Part shown: positions 43,884 to 53,098 of the stretch, one piece after another | Layout: every line of letters starts with the position of its first letter | Numbering within the stretch: the first letter of the stretch is position 1 | Source of the DNA: UBA2030 sp049969475 | Lineage (GTDB): Bacteria; Bacteroidota; Bacteroidia; Bacteroidales; TTA-H9 | Assembly (NCBI GenBank): GCA_049969475.1 | Contig: JBMFOU010000006.1 | Coordinates: 58,466-122,465 of the forward strand | Length of the DNA stretch: 64,000 nt | Reading direction: 5' to 3' | Translations under genes and position numbers: made by a program | The notes under the pieces: generated by a model | The model's input: only the letters and a program-made list of their open reading frames with translations | Databases searched by the model: none | Told to the model about the DNA's origin: nothing

Positions 43884-45216
43884 AACCTGGATAATCATTC
43901 AGCGCGAATACCTTACCCGCGTCCGCAAAAAGTCCTTTATAATTATGACAATTTTGGGTCCATTACTCATGGCCGGTTTGTGGATTATACCCATTTACAT
44001 ATCCACGCTGGGACAAGGGAAAAAGGTAGTGCAGGTGCTCGATGAGAGCGGATTATTTGTGGATAGATTTATCTCCAACGAAAATATTCGTTTCGTTCCC
44101 GTTTTTCTTGAATTAGAACAAGCCAAGCAAGCCTTGCTTGCCTCGAAGGATGATGCTTTACTTTACATTCCACGCACCGAACTTAGCCTCCCCGTTACGG
44201 GTATCATTTTCTCTCGCTCTCAGCCGGGTAATGACATCAAAACAGCCGTTCGCGATATTATGCAACGGCAGGCTGAATCCCTGAAGCTGAAAGCCAAGGG
44301 GCTCGACCCAGAAATCCTGTCATCCATAAAAACCCGTATCATACTTGATACCATTAAGCTGGCAGACGACGGTTCTGAGGAAAAGACATCCGTGGAAATT
44401 AGTATGGCTTTGGGAATGGTAGGCGGTTTCATCATTTATTTTATGATTTTTATGTTCGGTGCTCAGGTAATGCGAGGTGTTATTGAAGAAAAAACTAACC
44501 GCATCGTGGAGGTGATTATTACTTCTGTAAAACCTTTTCAGTTGATGGCAGGAAAAATTATCGGAGTAGGGTTGGTGGGGCTTACTCAGTTTTTAATCTG
44601 GGTGGTTTTTACCGGGGTTTTAATCATGGGATTTCAGCTAACGCAGACAACCCCATCTAAGGCTTCTAATACTCAGGTTCCCATGGTGACCCAAAAAGTG
44701 CTTTCGCCTCAGCAAATGCAGATGTTGGCTGAAGCCGAGCAGGAGGCCGATAAAACCGTGTTACAGGAGGCCATGGAGGGGGTACGGCAAGTAAATTTTC
44801 CATTGGTGCTTAGTGCTTTTGCTTTCTTCTTCCTGGGCGGATACCTGCTCTATGCAGCCCTTTTTGCCGCTATTGGCTCAGCTGTGGAATCGGAGGCAGA
44901 TACCCAGCAGTTTATGTTGCCCGTCACAATCCCGTTGTTACTTAGTATAATTGTTGCTACGTATGTGATGAATAATCCCAACAGTCCACTCGCTGTTTGG
45001 TTTTCCATTATACCGTTTACCTCGCCGGTGGTGATGATGGTGAGAATTCCCTTCGGAGTTCCCTGGTGGCATCTGGTTCTGAGTATGTTGATGTTGGTAT
45101 TAGGATTTATTTTTACCACCTGGCTGGCTGCCCGCATTTATCGCACCGGTATCCTCATGTATGGAAAAAAAGTAAGCTGGACGGAACTGATCCGTTGGTT
45201 CAGCTACAGGGTTTAA
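43876..45216 (+). CDS. ABC-2 type transporter permease (NatB-like)
   Basis: The 446-residue permease has one N-terminal membrane helix (FIIMTILGPLLMAGLWIIPIYI). A periplasmic domain of about 150 residues follows, then a five- to six-helix bundle from about 178 on (for example GMVGGFIIYFMIFMFGAQVMRGVIEEKTNRIVEVIITS). That last segment is the ABC-2 signature region. A hydrophilic stretch rich in Gln/Glu/Met (about 258-300) interrupts the helices. It overlaps the ATPase gene by 8 bases, indicating a tightly coupled exporter. Confidence 0.92.
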   Translation: MNKTWIIIQREYLTRVRKKSFIIMTILGPLLMAGLWIIPIYISTLGQGKKVVQVLDESGLFVDRFISNENIRFVPVFLELEQAKQALLASKDDALLYIPRTELSLPVTGIIFSRSQPGNDIKTAVRDIMQRQAESLKLKAKGLDPEILSSIKTRIILDTIKLADDGSEEKTSVEISMALGMVGGFIIYFMIFMFGAQVMRGVIEEKTNRIVEVIITSVKPFQLMAGKIIGVGLVGLTQFLIWVVFTGVLIMGFQLTQTTPSKASNTQVPMVTQKVLSPQQMQMLAEAEQEADKTVLQEAMEGVRQVNFPLVLSAFAFFFLGGYLLYAALFAAIGSAVESEADTQQFMLPVTIPLLLSIIVATYVMNNPNSPLAVWFSIIPFTSPVVMMVRIPFGVPWWHLVLSMLMLVLGFIFTTWLAARIYRTGILMYGKKVSWTELIRWFSYRV

Positions 45217-45235
45217 GGTCGAGAAGGCCCGAAAA

Positions 45236-45266
45236 TTGGTAATTCTCAAATTATCTCCTAATTTTG
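45236..45266 (+). promoter_or_regulatory. Promoter of secDF
   Basis: TTG (45236-45238), a 20-nt spacer and TAATTTTG (45259-45266) match the Bacteroidota consensus. The predicted transcript start is near 45273, about 37 bases before the secDF ATG. Confidence 0.72.
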
Positions 45267-45309
45267 CACCCTCGTAAAGATATGTAAAATCCTAAAACTC
45301 ACTGTAAAC

Positions 45310-48300
45310 ATGCAACATAAAGGCGTTGTAAAGTTTTTTGCTATCCTTTTTGCACTGGTTTGCCTTTTCCAGCTCTCCTTCACCTTTGTCTCAAAAAGGG
45401 TGGAGTCGAAAGCAAAAGAATATGCTCATAACCCGAAGGCCACTGAGCTAGCCAAAGTTCTTGCCAAAGGCGATCAGGTCAGAGAGTATCTCGTACTTGA
45501 CTCTATTGTAAAAGCAAGAGAGAAATTTTACCTCGACTCTATTAATAATGAGGTGGTTTACAATATTGGAGTCAGAAAGTACACTTATAAAGAAGTTAAG
45601 GAGCGCGAGCTCAACCTGGGCCTGGACCTTAAAGGGGGTATGAACGTAACCATGGAAGTGTCGGTTCCGGAAATTTTGAGGGCACTTTCCAATTACAATC
45701 CCGACTCTACCTTCAATAAGGCTTTGAAAATGGCCAGGGAAAAGCAGAAAAACAGCAATGCCGATTATATTACCCTGTTTTATGAGTCCTTTAAAGAGCT
45801 CGACCCCAATGGAAGCCTGGCTGCCATCTTCTCGACGGTAGAGTTAAAAGACCGGGTGAAATTTAATTCTACCAACGAAGAAGTGCTCAAAGTCTTAAGG
45901 GAAGAAGCCGACGGAGCCATTGACCGCACTTTTAATATCCTGCGTACCCGTATCGACCGCTTTGGGGTTGCTCAGCCCAATATTCAAAAGTTACCGGGAT
46001 CGGGCCGTATTCTTATTGAACTGCCGGGTATCAAAGAACCCGACCGCGTGCGCAAACTCCTCCAGGGAAGCGCCAAGCTCGAATTCTGGCCTACTTACAA
46101 TTTTGATGAGATATATACCTTCTTTGAAGAAGCAGATAAAAAGCTTTTGGCTCTCTATAAGGAAAAGGGACTGATTGAAAACGCTGATTCTACTATCGCT
46201 CTACCAAAGGATACTACATCTGTCTCCAAATCTCAAAACGACACTGCCTCTGTTGGATCCGACACCGGAGTGCTATCGAAACTGACCGACAGTGCAAACC
46301 TGGAAAAGAAAAAAGCAGCCTCCTTTGAAGAATATGCCAAAGAACACCCACTGTATGCCTATTTGATTCCAGCCTTTTATCCGGATGAAAGCGGAGCCTA
46401 TCGTCCGGCTGCCATGGCAAGAGTTGGAAGTGCTGCCATCAAAGACACTGCACGTGTGAACTACATGCTCAGGCAGGTGAAAGATGTTTTCCCCAGCAAT
46501 CTGCGCCTGGTCTGGACAGTGAAGCCCGATCCGCAGCGTCCTGGAATTCTCGACCTGGTTGCCCTCAAGATTACTCGTCCTGACGGACAGGCACCACTGG
46601 GCGGAGATGTTATTGTGGATGCTCGCCAGGATGTCAATCCAACTTCTGGAGGAGTGGAAGTGAGCATGACCATGAACCGCGAAGGAGCTCAAGAATGGAG
46701 GCGTATGACCGCCGAAAACATTAAACGTCAGATTGCTATTGTGCTCGACGGTTATGTATATTCTTATCCAACCGTTCAATCAGAAATTTCAGGTGGACGT
46801 TCTTCTATTTCGGGTGGTGGCATGACCATTGAGGAAGCTAAAGACTTAGCTAACATCCTGCAATCGGGTAAACTGCCTGCTCCTGCCCGTATCGTTCAGG
46901 AAGAAGTGGTAGGACCTTCCCTGGGTAGGGAAGCCATTCAGGAAAGTGTTCGCTCATTTATTTTCGCTTTCCTGCTGGTATTGCTTTACATGTGGCTTTT
47001 CTATAATCGCGGTGGTTTGGTGGCTAACCTGGCCCTTGTGGTCAACATGTTCTTCATCTTTGGTGTTCTTGCCTCATTCGGAGCCGTTCTCACACTGCCT
47101 GGTATTGCTGGTATTGTGCTAACCCTCGGTATGGCTGTTGACGCCAATGTTATTATCTATGAACGTATTCTGGAAGAAACCCGAGCTGGCAAAGGAATTC
47201 GCCTGGCCATCAACGATGGTTATAAGAATGCTTACTCCGCCATTATCGACGGTAACGTGACTACCCTGCTTACCGGTATCATTCTCTATGTGTTTGGCTC
47301 CGGTCCTATCCAGGGTTTTGCCACCACGCTTATCATCGGTATACTCTCCTCCTTGTTCACCGCTATTCTCATATCACGGGTTATTTTCGACTGGTGGGCC
47401 GACAAGGGTTACAAACTGCAGTTCGATAACAAGGTTACCCGGGGGTTCCTCTCCAATACTAAGATTGATTTTATTGGTATGAGGAAGTACGCATATATCA
47501 TTTCTGGTGCCATAATTCTCATTGGAATCGTTTCTCTGGCCACCAAAGGACTTAACTACGGCGTGGACTTTACGGGGGGGCGTACCTATATTGTTCGTTT
47601 CGACCGTGAAGTTAAAGTTGATGATGTCCGCAAGGCCCTGGCGCCCAATTTCTCTTCATTACCCGAAGTCAAGAGTTTCGGACCCAACAGTCAGGTAAAA
47701 ATTACCACCAAGGAACTCATCAACGAAGAAGGTCCCGAGGTGGATTCCATCATCACCTCTAAATTATATACCTCACTCAAGGGACTCTACCAGAATCCTA
47801 TTGAATATAAAGAATTCTCATCCGATGTGAGTGGAAGCGACAAGATGATTGGTATACTCACTTCCACCAAGGTTGGGCCTACCATCGCTTACGATATCAA
47901 GCGAAACGCTGTGTTGGCTGTTCTGTTTGCTCTGTTAGTTATCTTTGGGTACGTTGCTGTCAGGTTTAAGAAATGGCAATATGGTCTGGGGGGTGTGATA
48001 GCTCTTTTCCACGATACGATGGTGGTAATAGGCTTGTTCTCGCTGTTTTATGGAATTCTACCTTTCAACATGGAAGTGGATCAGGCCTTTATAGCTGCCA
48101 TCCTAACTATCATTGGTTACTCTATTAACGATACGGTGATTATTTTCGACCGTATCCGTGAATACACCCACTTATTCCCCAAGCGCGACCTTTATGTGAA
48201 TATGAATGCCTCTATCAACTCTACCCTGGCTCGTACCGTTAACACCGCTGGAACTACCCTCGTTACCCTATTAATGATGTTTATCTTTGGAGGTGATATT

Positions 48301-48420
48301 CTCCGCGGTTTCATTTTTGCCCTGCTGGTAGGTATCGTCGTGGGTACTTACTCTTCGGTGTTTATTGCCAGCGCTATCGCTCACGATCTTCTTAATAAAA
48401 AGAAGGAATCCGTAAAGTAA
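45310..48420 (+). CDS. secDF: Fused protein translocase subunit SecDF
   Basis: SecDF uses the proton gradient to help pull preproteins through SecYEG. The 1036-residue protein contains both SecD and SecF in one chain, as is common in Bacteroidota. The SecD half has LNLGLDLKGGMNVTMEV, the P1 domain DRTFNILRTRIDRFGVAQP, and the TM4 region GIVLTLGMAVDANVIIYERI. The SecF half has LNYGVDFTGGRTYIVRF, the helical bundle and IGYSINDTVIIFDRIRE. A long insertion in the SecD periplasmic part (about 270-395) is family-typical for this phylum. It supplies exported proteins, including T9SS cargo. Confidence 0.97.
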   Translation: MQHKGVVKFFAILFALVCLFQLSFTFVSKRVESKAKEYAHNPKATELAKVLAKGDQVREYLVLDSIVKAREKFYLDSINNEVVYNIGVRKYTYKEVKERELNLGLDLKGGMNVTMEVSVPEILRALSNYNPDSTFNKALKMAREKQKNSNADYITLFYESFKELDPNGSLAAIFSTVELKDRVKFNSTNEEVLKVLREEADGAIDRTFNILRTRIDRFGVAQPNIQKLPGSGRILIELPGIKEPDRVRKLLQGSAKLEFWPTYNFDEIYTFFEEADKKLLALYKEKGLIENADSTIALPKDTTSVSKSQNDTASVGSDTGVLSKLTDSANLEKKKAASFEEYAKEHPLYAYLIPAFYPDESGAYRPAAMARVGSAAIKDTARVNYMLRQVKDVFPSNLRLVWTVKPDPQRPGILDLVALKITRPDGQAPLGGDVIVDARQDVNPTSGGVEVSMTMNREGAQEWRRMTAENIKRQIAIVLDGYVYSYPTVQSEISGGRSSISGGGMTIEEAKDLANILQSGKLPAPARIVQEEVVGPSLGREAIQESVRSFIFAFLLVLLYMWLFYNRGGLVANLALVVNMFFIFGVLASFGAVLTLPGIAGIVLTLGMAVDANVIIYERILEETRAGKGIRLAINDGYKNAYSAIIDGNVTTLLTGIILYVFGSGPIQGFATTLIIGILSSLFTAILISRVIFDWWADKGYKLQFDNKVTRGFLSNTKIDFIGMRKYAYIISGAIILIGIVSLATKGLNYGVDFTGGRTYIVRFDREVKVDDVRKALAPNFSSLPEVKSFGPNSQVKITTKELINEEGPEVDSIITSKLYTSLKGLYQNPIEYKEFSSDVSGSDKMIGILTSTKVGPTIAYDIKRNAVLAVLFALLVIFGYVAVRFKKWQYGLGGVIALFHDTMVVIGLFSLFYGILPFNMEVDQAFIAAILTIIGYSINDTVIIFDRIREYTHLFPKRDLYVNMNASINSTLARTVNTAGTTLVTLLMMFIFGGDILRGFIFALLVGIVVGTYSSVFIASAIAHDLLNKKKESVK

Positions 48421-48446
48421 ATACTGAGTTTGATAAATTTTAAAAT

Positions 48447-48477
48447 CCCGGGGGAATAGCCTTCTCCCGGGTTTTTT
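48447..48477 (+). terminator. Intrinsic terminator after secDF
   Basis: CCCGGGGGA (48447-48455) pairs with TCTCCCGGG (48463-48471), a 9-bp stem with one G-U pair, followed by TTTTTT. It begins 27 bases after the secDF stop codon. Confidence 0.9.
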
Positions 48478-48511
48478 GTGGGTTTTCTTTTCATTTTCCC
48501 TGGGGTAGTTG

Positions 48512-48519
48512 TAGTTTTG
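48512..48519 (+). promoter_or_regulatory. -7 element of tatA
   Basis: TAGTTTTG is an exact TAnnTTTG match, with a T-rich -33 region at about 48489-48492. The transcript would start near 48526, about 12 bases before the ATG at 48538. Confidence 0.55.
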
Positions 48520-48537
48520 CATGGAAAAACATAAAAA

Positions 48538-48828
48538 ATGCATCTCCCTTTTCTTTTCTTTGACATTGGTAGTGGGGAGTTAATGGTGATACTCCTGCTG
48601 GTGCTTATTGTTTTTGGCCCCAAGCAAATTCCTTCGTTGGCCAGGAGCCTTGGCAGAGGGCTGTATGAACTACGTCGCGCTTCTGAGCAGATTAAGCGGG
48701 AGGTGATGGAAGAGGCTGAAAAAGTTAAATCGCAGGTTCGCATCGAAGACGAATCGCCGGCTCCCCACGTTAATAATCCGGAAGAAAAGTCCGAAAAAAA
48801 AGACCCCCCTGCTACGCCTGCAGGTTAA
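48538..48828 (+). CDS. tatA: Twin-arginine translocase TatA/TatE family subunit
   Basis: The 96-residue protein has the TatA layout. A short periplasmic N-terminus is followed by one membrane helix (about 10-26: GSGELMVILLLVLIVFG). A hinge, FGPKQIPSLARSLGRGLYELRR, leads into an amphipathic helix and a charged tail rich in Lys, Glu and Pro. The FGP motif is conserved. TatA forms the pore for folded proteins. No tatC lies nearby, so the rest of the Tat system must be elsewhere. The porE-like gene begins 22 bases downstream. Confidence 0.92.
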   Translation: MHLPFLFFDIGSGELMVILLLVLIVFGPKQIPSLARSLGRGLYELRRASEQIKREVMEEAEKVKSQVRIEDESPAPHVNNPEEKSEKKDPPATPAG

Positions 48829-48850
48829 TCGTTGATTAATAGCTGATGGT

Positions 48851-51343
48851 ATGAAGATAATGAGCCGATTTTTAGGTCTTTTGTTAATAATCCTTTTTTC
48901 AACGTGTCTATGTGCACAAAAGGATACTAAGGTAAATGTGAATAAAAGGGTCGAGGCTGCTGATCGTGCCTTTAACGACTACATGTATTCCACTGCTCTT
49001 AAGCTTTATCGAAAGGCCCATAGAAAAGAAAAGGATAAGGACGAAAAGAACCGGATCACCTTCCAGATGGCCGAATGCTATCGTATGATGGGTAAGCTTT
49101 CCATGGCCGAATCGAATTATCGTAGGCTCATTTTTCAGAAATACGATCAGAAACAGCCATTGGTGTTGCGAAATTTAGCCGATATTCTCCGTTTCAATGG
49201 AAAACTCCAGCAGGCAAAGGAATTCTATGAAAAATATCTACAGCTGGTGCCCGATGATGAATTGGCCCGCAATCGTCTTACAGGGATCGAGATGACGGAT
49301 TTCTGGCTAAAAAATCCCACACGACACATTATTACTTTGGAAAAACTCATTAATAGCCGCGATGACGATTTTTCGGCTGCCTATAGCAATACTGCCTTCA
49401 ACGAAATAGTGTTTACTACCAATCGCAAGGGAGTTAGCGGCAAAGGAAAGGATGAATGGACTACCAAAAACTTTACCGACCTATTTATTGCTAAAAAAGA
49501 CTCCAAGGGGAAATGGACGCAGCCGGTAAATCCCGACGAAGAAGGGATTCTGAATACTTCAGGAAACGAGGGGACCCCCTTTTTTAACAGTCGTATGAAT
49601 GCTATGTATTTCACTCGCTGCCCCGCCGAGCCTAAGCGTAAAAATACCTGTAAGATTATGGTAGCCCGTAGGGCAGGAAAGAGTTTCTCTGAGTCGGTGG
49701 AGGTTGAAATACAGGCCGATTCCAATTATGCCATAGGTCATCCTACGCTTACCTCCGATGAATTGACCCTTATTTTTTCCAGCGACTTACCAAACGGAAA
49801 AGGGGGCCACGACCTCTGGTATGCTACCCGCGAGTCGAAAACCGGTAAATTGGGTCGGCCACGTAACCTCGGTGACTCCATCAACACGGTGGGTAATGAG
49901 CTCTTTCCTTTCCTTCGCAAGGATAGTATCCTTTACTTTGCCAGCGATGGTCATCCAGGGTTGGGTGGGCTCGATATTTTTAAAAGTTACCTGCGCAAGG
50001 ATGCCGAAGGTAAACCCTATTGGACTAAGCCCATCAATATGGGCAGCCCCATCAACTCTGCGGCCGACGACTTTGGTATCAGTTTTCATCCCGAAGAAGA
50101 GGAAAGTGGGTTCTTCTCCTCCAATAGAAAAGGGGGCCAGGGGGGAGATGATATCTATAGCTTTGTAGTAGAGCCGGTTATTTTTACCCTCGAGGGTATT
50201 GTGAAAGATGAAAGTTCTTTGCAGCCTATTCAGGGAGCCCTTGTAGAGTTAAAGGTATCGGATGGCCGGACCCATAAAAGCACAACCAGCGACCGGGGCC
50301 GTTACACCTTCAATAAAAACCAGGTGCTCATCAACCGTAATTTTGAGATACTGGTAAGCAAAGAAGGATATTTTAGCACTAGCGGAAAATTATCTACCAT
50401 GGGATTGGAACGCAGCCAGGATTTCAAGATCGATTTCATGCTGCAACCCATTCCCCGTAAACCCATTGTTTTGCCTGAGATACTTTACGACCTGGCCCGA
50501 TGGGAGCTGAAACCTCAATATCAGGATTCTTTGCAGGGGTTAATAACTCTGCTTGAGAAAAATCCCAACCTGACCATTGAATTAGGCTCGCATACCGACG
50601 CTCGCGATACCGAGGAACGTAACGATATTCTCTCTCAAAAACGAGCCCAGAGCGTGGTGGACTACCTTATTCAACGGGGCATCGACCCCGACCGCCTTAC
50701 GGCAAAGGGATATGGAGAAAGAGTTCCCCGTGTTCTTACTAAGGATTACAGGGTGAAAGATTATGTTTTCAAAGCCGGCACCCGGCTCACCGAATCCTTT
50801 ATCGACAGTCTTCCCACCCGTGAACTAAAAGAAGCGGCTCATCAACTTAACCGACGCACTGAGTTTACCATCACTGGTACCAGTTTCAAGCCTAAGCCCA
50901 GGCCAACAGGGCAACAGGTGGTTGCCAAGGATATCGAGATTATTACCTCCCGGCCCCTCAATGCTGTCCCCTTTAGCCTGAATAACCGCAAATTGATGAT
51001 TATCCCTGCTTCCATTGATACCTATACTCTCACTCTGATGTATCAACCTGATGCGCGCAATAACTTTATCAGCATGGAAGCGGCACTTGACCTTCTTAAG
51101 GAAGGCATCATTACCAAGGATGATTTCAAAGGGAACCCTGAAGAACTCATATTAGAAGGGGCCATTAAAAGAGGGGCCGAACTTACCATACCTTCTTTAC
51201 GGATCGGCCGTAAGGTGATCTATGATGTCGACGTGGTGGTAGAAACCAAGCCCGAAGTAAAGCTCAGTATCAACAAGGAGACCTTGCTTAAATTTGGTGC
51301 ATTCACCATCAATGAAGACACAAGGGAAATTATTTTTGAATAA
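48851..51343 (+). CDS. PorE-like OmpA family protein with an extra C-terminal retropepsin-like domain
   Basis: The 830-residue protein has a signal peptide (LLLIILFSTCLCAQ). TPR repeats (about 30-165) are followed by a PD40 beta-propeller (about 170-436: AFNEIVFTTNRKG, LTLIFSSDLPNGKGGHDLWYA). A carboxypeptidase-regulatory-like domain (about 443-530) comes next, then OmpA peptidoglycan-binding (about 545-672: LGSHTDARDTEERN, NRRTEF). This order is that of PorE, a T9SS component that ties the machinery to the cell wall. PorE of P. gingivalis is shorter; here about 130 extra residues follow. They resemble a retropepsin-type domain (LTLMYQPDARNNFISMEAA, SLRIGRKVIYDVDVVV), but the catalytic D-T/S-G is replaced by QPDA (732-735). 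Confidence 0.82.
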   Translation: MKIMSRFLGLLLIILFSTCLCAQKDTKVNVNKRVEAADRAFNDYMYSTALKLYRKAHRKEKDKDEKNRITFQMAECYRMMGKLSMAESNYRRLIFQKYDQKQPLVLRNLADILRFNGKLQQAKEFYEKYLQLVPDDELARNRLTGIEMTDFWLKNPTRHIITLEKLINSRDDDFSAAYSNTAFNEIVFTTNRKGVSGKGKDEWTTKNFTDLFIAKKDSKGKWTQPVNPDEEGILNTSGNEGTPFFNSRMNAMYFTRCPAEPKRKNTCKIMVARRAGKSFSESVEVEIQADSNYAIGHPTLTSDELTLIFSSDLPNGKGGHDLWYATRESKTGKLGRPRNLGDSINTVGNELFPFLRKDSILYFASDGHPGLGGLDIFKSYLRKDAEGKPYWTKPINMGSPINSAADDFGISFHPEEEESGFFSSNRKGGQGGDDIYSFVVEPVIFTLEGIVKDESSLQPIQGALVELKVSDGRTHKSTTSDRGRYTFNKNQVLINRNFEILVSKEGYFSTSGKLSTMGLERSQDFKIDFMLQPIPRKPIVLPEILYDLARWELKPQYQDSLQGLITLLEKNPNLTIELGSHTDARDTEERNDILSQKRAQSVVDYLIQRGIDPDRLTAKGYGERVPRVLTKDYRVKDYVFKAGTRLTESFIDSLPTRELKEAAHQLNRRTEFTITGTSFKPKPRPTGQQVVAKDIEIITSRPLNAVPFSLNNRKLMIIPASIDTYTLTLMYQPDARNNFISMEAALDLLKEGIITKDDFKGNPEELILEGAIKRGAELTIPSLRIGRKVIYDVDVVVETKPEVKLSINKETLLKFGAFTINEDTREIIFE

Positions 51344-51351
51344 TCGTATTC

Positions 51352-52521
51352 ATGGAAAGTGGCAGATATAACCAGCGGGGCGTGTCGTCAGGCAAAGAAG
51401 ATGTGCATGCCGCCATTTCGGCCCTTGACAAAGGTGTGGTGCCTGGGGCGTTTTGCAAAGTCGTACCCGATTTGCTTTCAGGCGACCCCCACTACTGCAA
51501 CATTATGCATGCCGATGGGGCCGGCACCAAAAGTAGCCTGGCATATATTTACTGGCGCGAGACTGGTGATCTGACGGTGTGGAAAGGAATAGCCCAGGAT
51601 GCTATTGTTATGAACACCGATGACCTGCTTTGTGCAGGTGTGACCGGGCCCATGCTTATGGCATCAACTATAGGCCGCAATAAAAACCTCATTCCCCGTG
51701 AAGTTATTACTGCTCTTATTAATGGAACGGCCGAGGTATTGGCTGAGCTTCGTGAATTAGGTCTCGAAATACATCATACGGGGGGCGAAACTGCGGATGT
51801 GGGCGACCTTGTGCGGACAATAATCGTCGATTCTACGGTTGTGGCACGTGAGAAGCGAAGCAATATAATTTCCAACGAGCACATTCAGCCAGGGGATGTA
51901 ATTGTGGGGCTTGCTTCTTTTGGACAGGCCCGATGGGAAAAAGCTTACAATAGTGGCATTGGCTCCAATGGCCTTACTTCAGCCCGTCACGATGTCTTGC
52001 AGCGAATATATGCCCGCAAATATCCTGAAAGCTTCGATCCAGCGGTCCCTGCCGATCTGGCCTATAGTGGTCGTCGGTTCTTGCTTGAACCTTCACCTGT
52101 TGAAGGAATGACTATGGGTAAGTTTTTGCTTTCGCCCACCCGTACCTATGCTCCTGTGGTTATCGAGGTGTTAAAAAAATACCGCCCCCTGATTCATGGA
52201 ATGATTCATTGCACGGGTGGAGGTCAAACCAAAGTAATGCATTTTGCTCCTCATGTCAGGATTGTCAAGGACAATTTGTTCGAATTGCCCCAAGTTTTTA
52301 GAATTATTCAGGAGGAATCGGGTACACCCTGGAATGAAATGTACCGCGTATTCAATATGGGGCACCGCCTAGAGTTTTATGTTCCCTCTGAAATAGCATC
52401 CGACATCATTGCCATTGCCTCTCAATACCATATCGAAGGGCGGGTCGTGGGCCGGGTTGAAGCTTCAGATATTCGTTCCCTTATTATTACCGGGCCTCAG
52501 GGTACATTTGAATATCGATGA
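51352..52521 (+). CDS. purM: Phosphoribosylformylglycinamidine cyclo-ligase (AIR synthetase)
   Basis: The 389-residue enzyme closes the imidazole ring in purine synthesis, using ATP to convert FGAM to AIR. It is the Bacteroidota-type PurM. It opens with RYNQRGVSSGKEDVHAAI and has the family motifs MHADGAGTKSSLAY, AQDAIVMNTDDLLCAGV, HTGGETADVGDLVRTI, GLASFGQARWE and MIHCTGGGQTKV. All parts of the ATP-grasp-like fold appear intact. The gene starts 9 bases after the porE-like gene, so it likely belongs to the same transcript. Its stop faces a minus-strand lipoprotein gene. Confidence 0.93.
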   Translation: MESGRYNQRGVSSGKEDVHAAISALDKGVVPGAFCKVVPDLLSGDPHYCNIMHADGAGTKSSLAYIYWRETGDLTVWKGIAQDAIVMNTDDLLCAGVTGPMLMASTIGRNKNLIPREVITALINGTAEVLAELRELGLEIHHTGGETADVGDLVRTIIVDSTVVAREKRSNIISNEHIQPGDVIVGLASFGQARWEKAYNSGIGSNGLTSARHDVLQRIYARKYPESFDPAVPADLAYSGRRFLLEPSPVEGMTMGKFLLSPTRTYAPVVIEVLKKYRPLIHGMIHCTGGGQTKVMHFAPHVRIVKDNLFELPQVFRIIQEESGTPWNEMYRVFNMGHRLEFYVPSEIASDIIAIASQYHIEGRVVGRVEASDIRSLIITGPQGTFEYR

Positions 52522-52535
52522 CAAAACCTGGTTGG

Positions 52536-53036
52536 CTAATTTTCTGCTTTTTTCTTTAACTCGGCTTCCCTGTCTTTTTGTCTGAAAAGACTCTCTCCAA
52601 ATGAAACCAGAGGGATTACTGTAATTTGTGAATACTCTGTGAGGGGATTGGAACGCAGCATCTGCTGCAAATGTACATTGTCGCTAGCCTGAATGATAAA
52701 AGCGCAGCCTGGCTTTAGGGCCATAGCTCCGCCAAATACCGGAATACCTGCCCGGCGCAGACTGTCGATATGCTGAAAGCCTGGTATAAGCCGGTTTTCC
52801 AAGAATCCCAATTCCTGTTCAATTGTAAATTGAGGCTTGGGTACAGGGTAATCCATGATCACCAGGTAAAGATTTTTTCCAATGAAAAATGGGGTTGAGT
52901 CGGTCACCATCATCAGCGAGTCGCTCTGCAGTGTGATTCTTTTCACCCCTTTTTCTGTTTCGCCCTGGCATCCCGCCAGTATTGCGATTAGGCTAAAAAT
53001 TAAAATCCATCCAATGTTTTTCATCTGATTTCCCAT
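52536..53036 (-). CDS. Hypothetical lipoprotein, possible ferredoxin-like (YCII-type) fold
   Basis: Starting at the in-frame ATG 53036 the product is about 166 residues, with a lipoprotein signal (NIGWILIFSLIAILAGC); ATG 53024 is also possible. The longer open frame to 53117 would overlap the GNAT gene and lacks a sensible N-terminus. The mature part has a strand-helix-strand pattern (NLYLVIMDYP, LIPGFQHIDSLRRAGIPVFGGA, GCAFIIQASD, YSQITVIPLV), which resembles the dimeric alpha/beta fold of YCII-type or muconolactone-isomerase-type proteins. I do not recognise a named family. It lies 62 bases after the GNAT gene. Confidence 0.6.
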   Translation of the reverse strand: MGNQMKNIGWILIFSLIAILAGCQGETEKGVKRITLQSDSLMMVTDSTPFFIGKNLYLVIMDYPVPKPQFTIEQELGFLENRLIPGFQHIDSLRRAGIPVFGGAMALKPGCAFIIQASDNVHLQQMLRSNPLTEYSQITVIPLVSFGESLFRQKDREAELKKKAEN

Positions 53037-53098
53037 AAATTCATCCTGCCGATAGATGAGCAAAGTTAGGGAAATAAAATAATTTTTTTTAAGAAATG

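Noticed and set aside
50936..51340. Active aspartic protease in the PorE-like protein
   Set aside because: The D-T/S-G catalytic motif is replaced by Q-P-D-A, so I claim only a degenerate fold.
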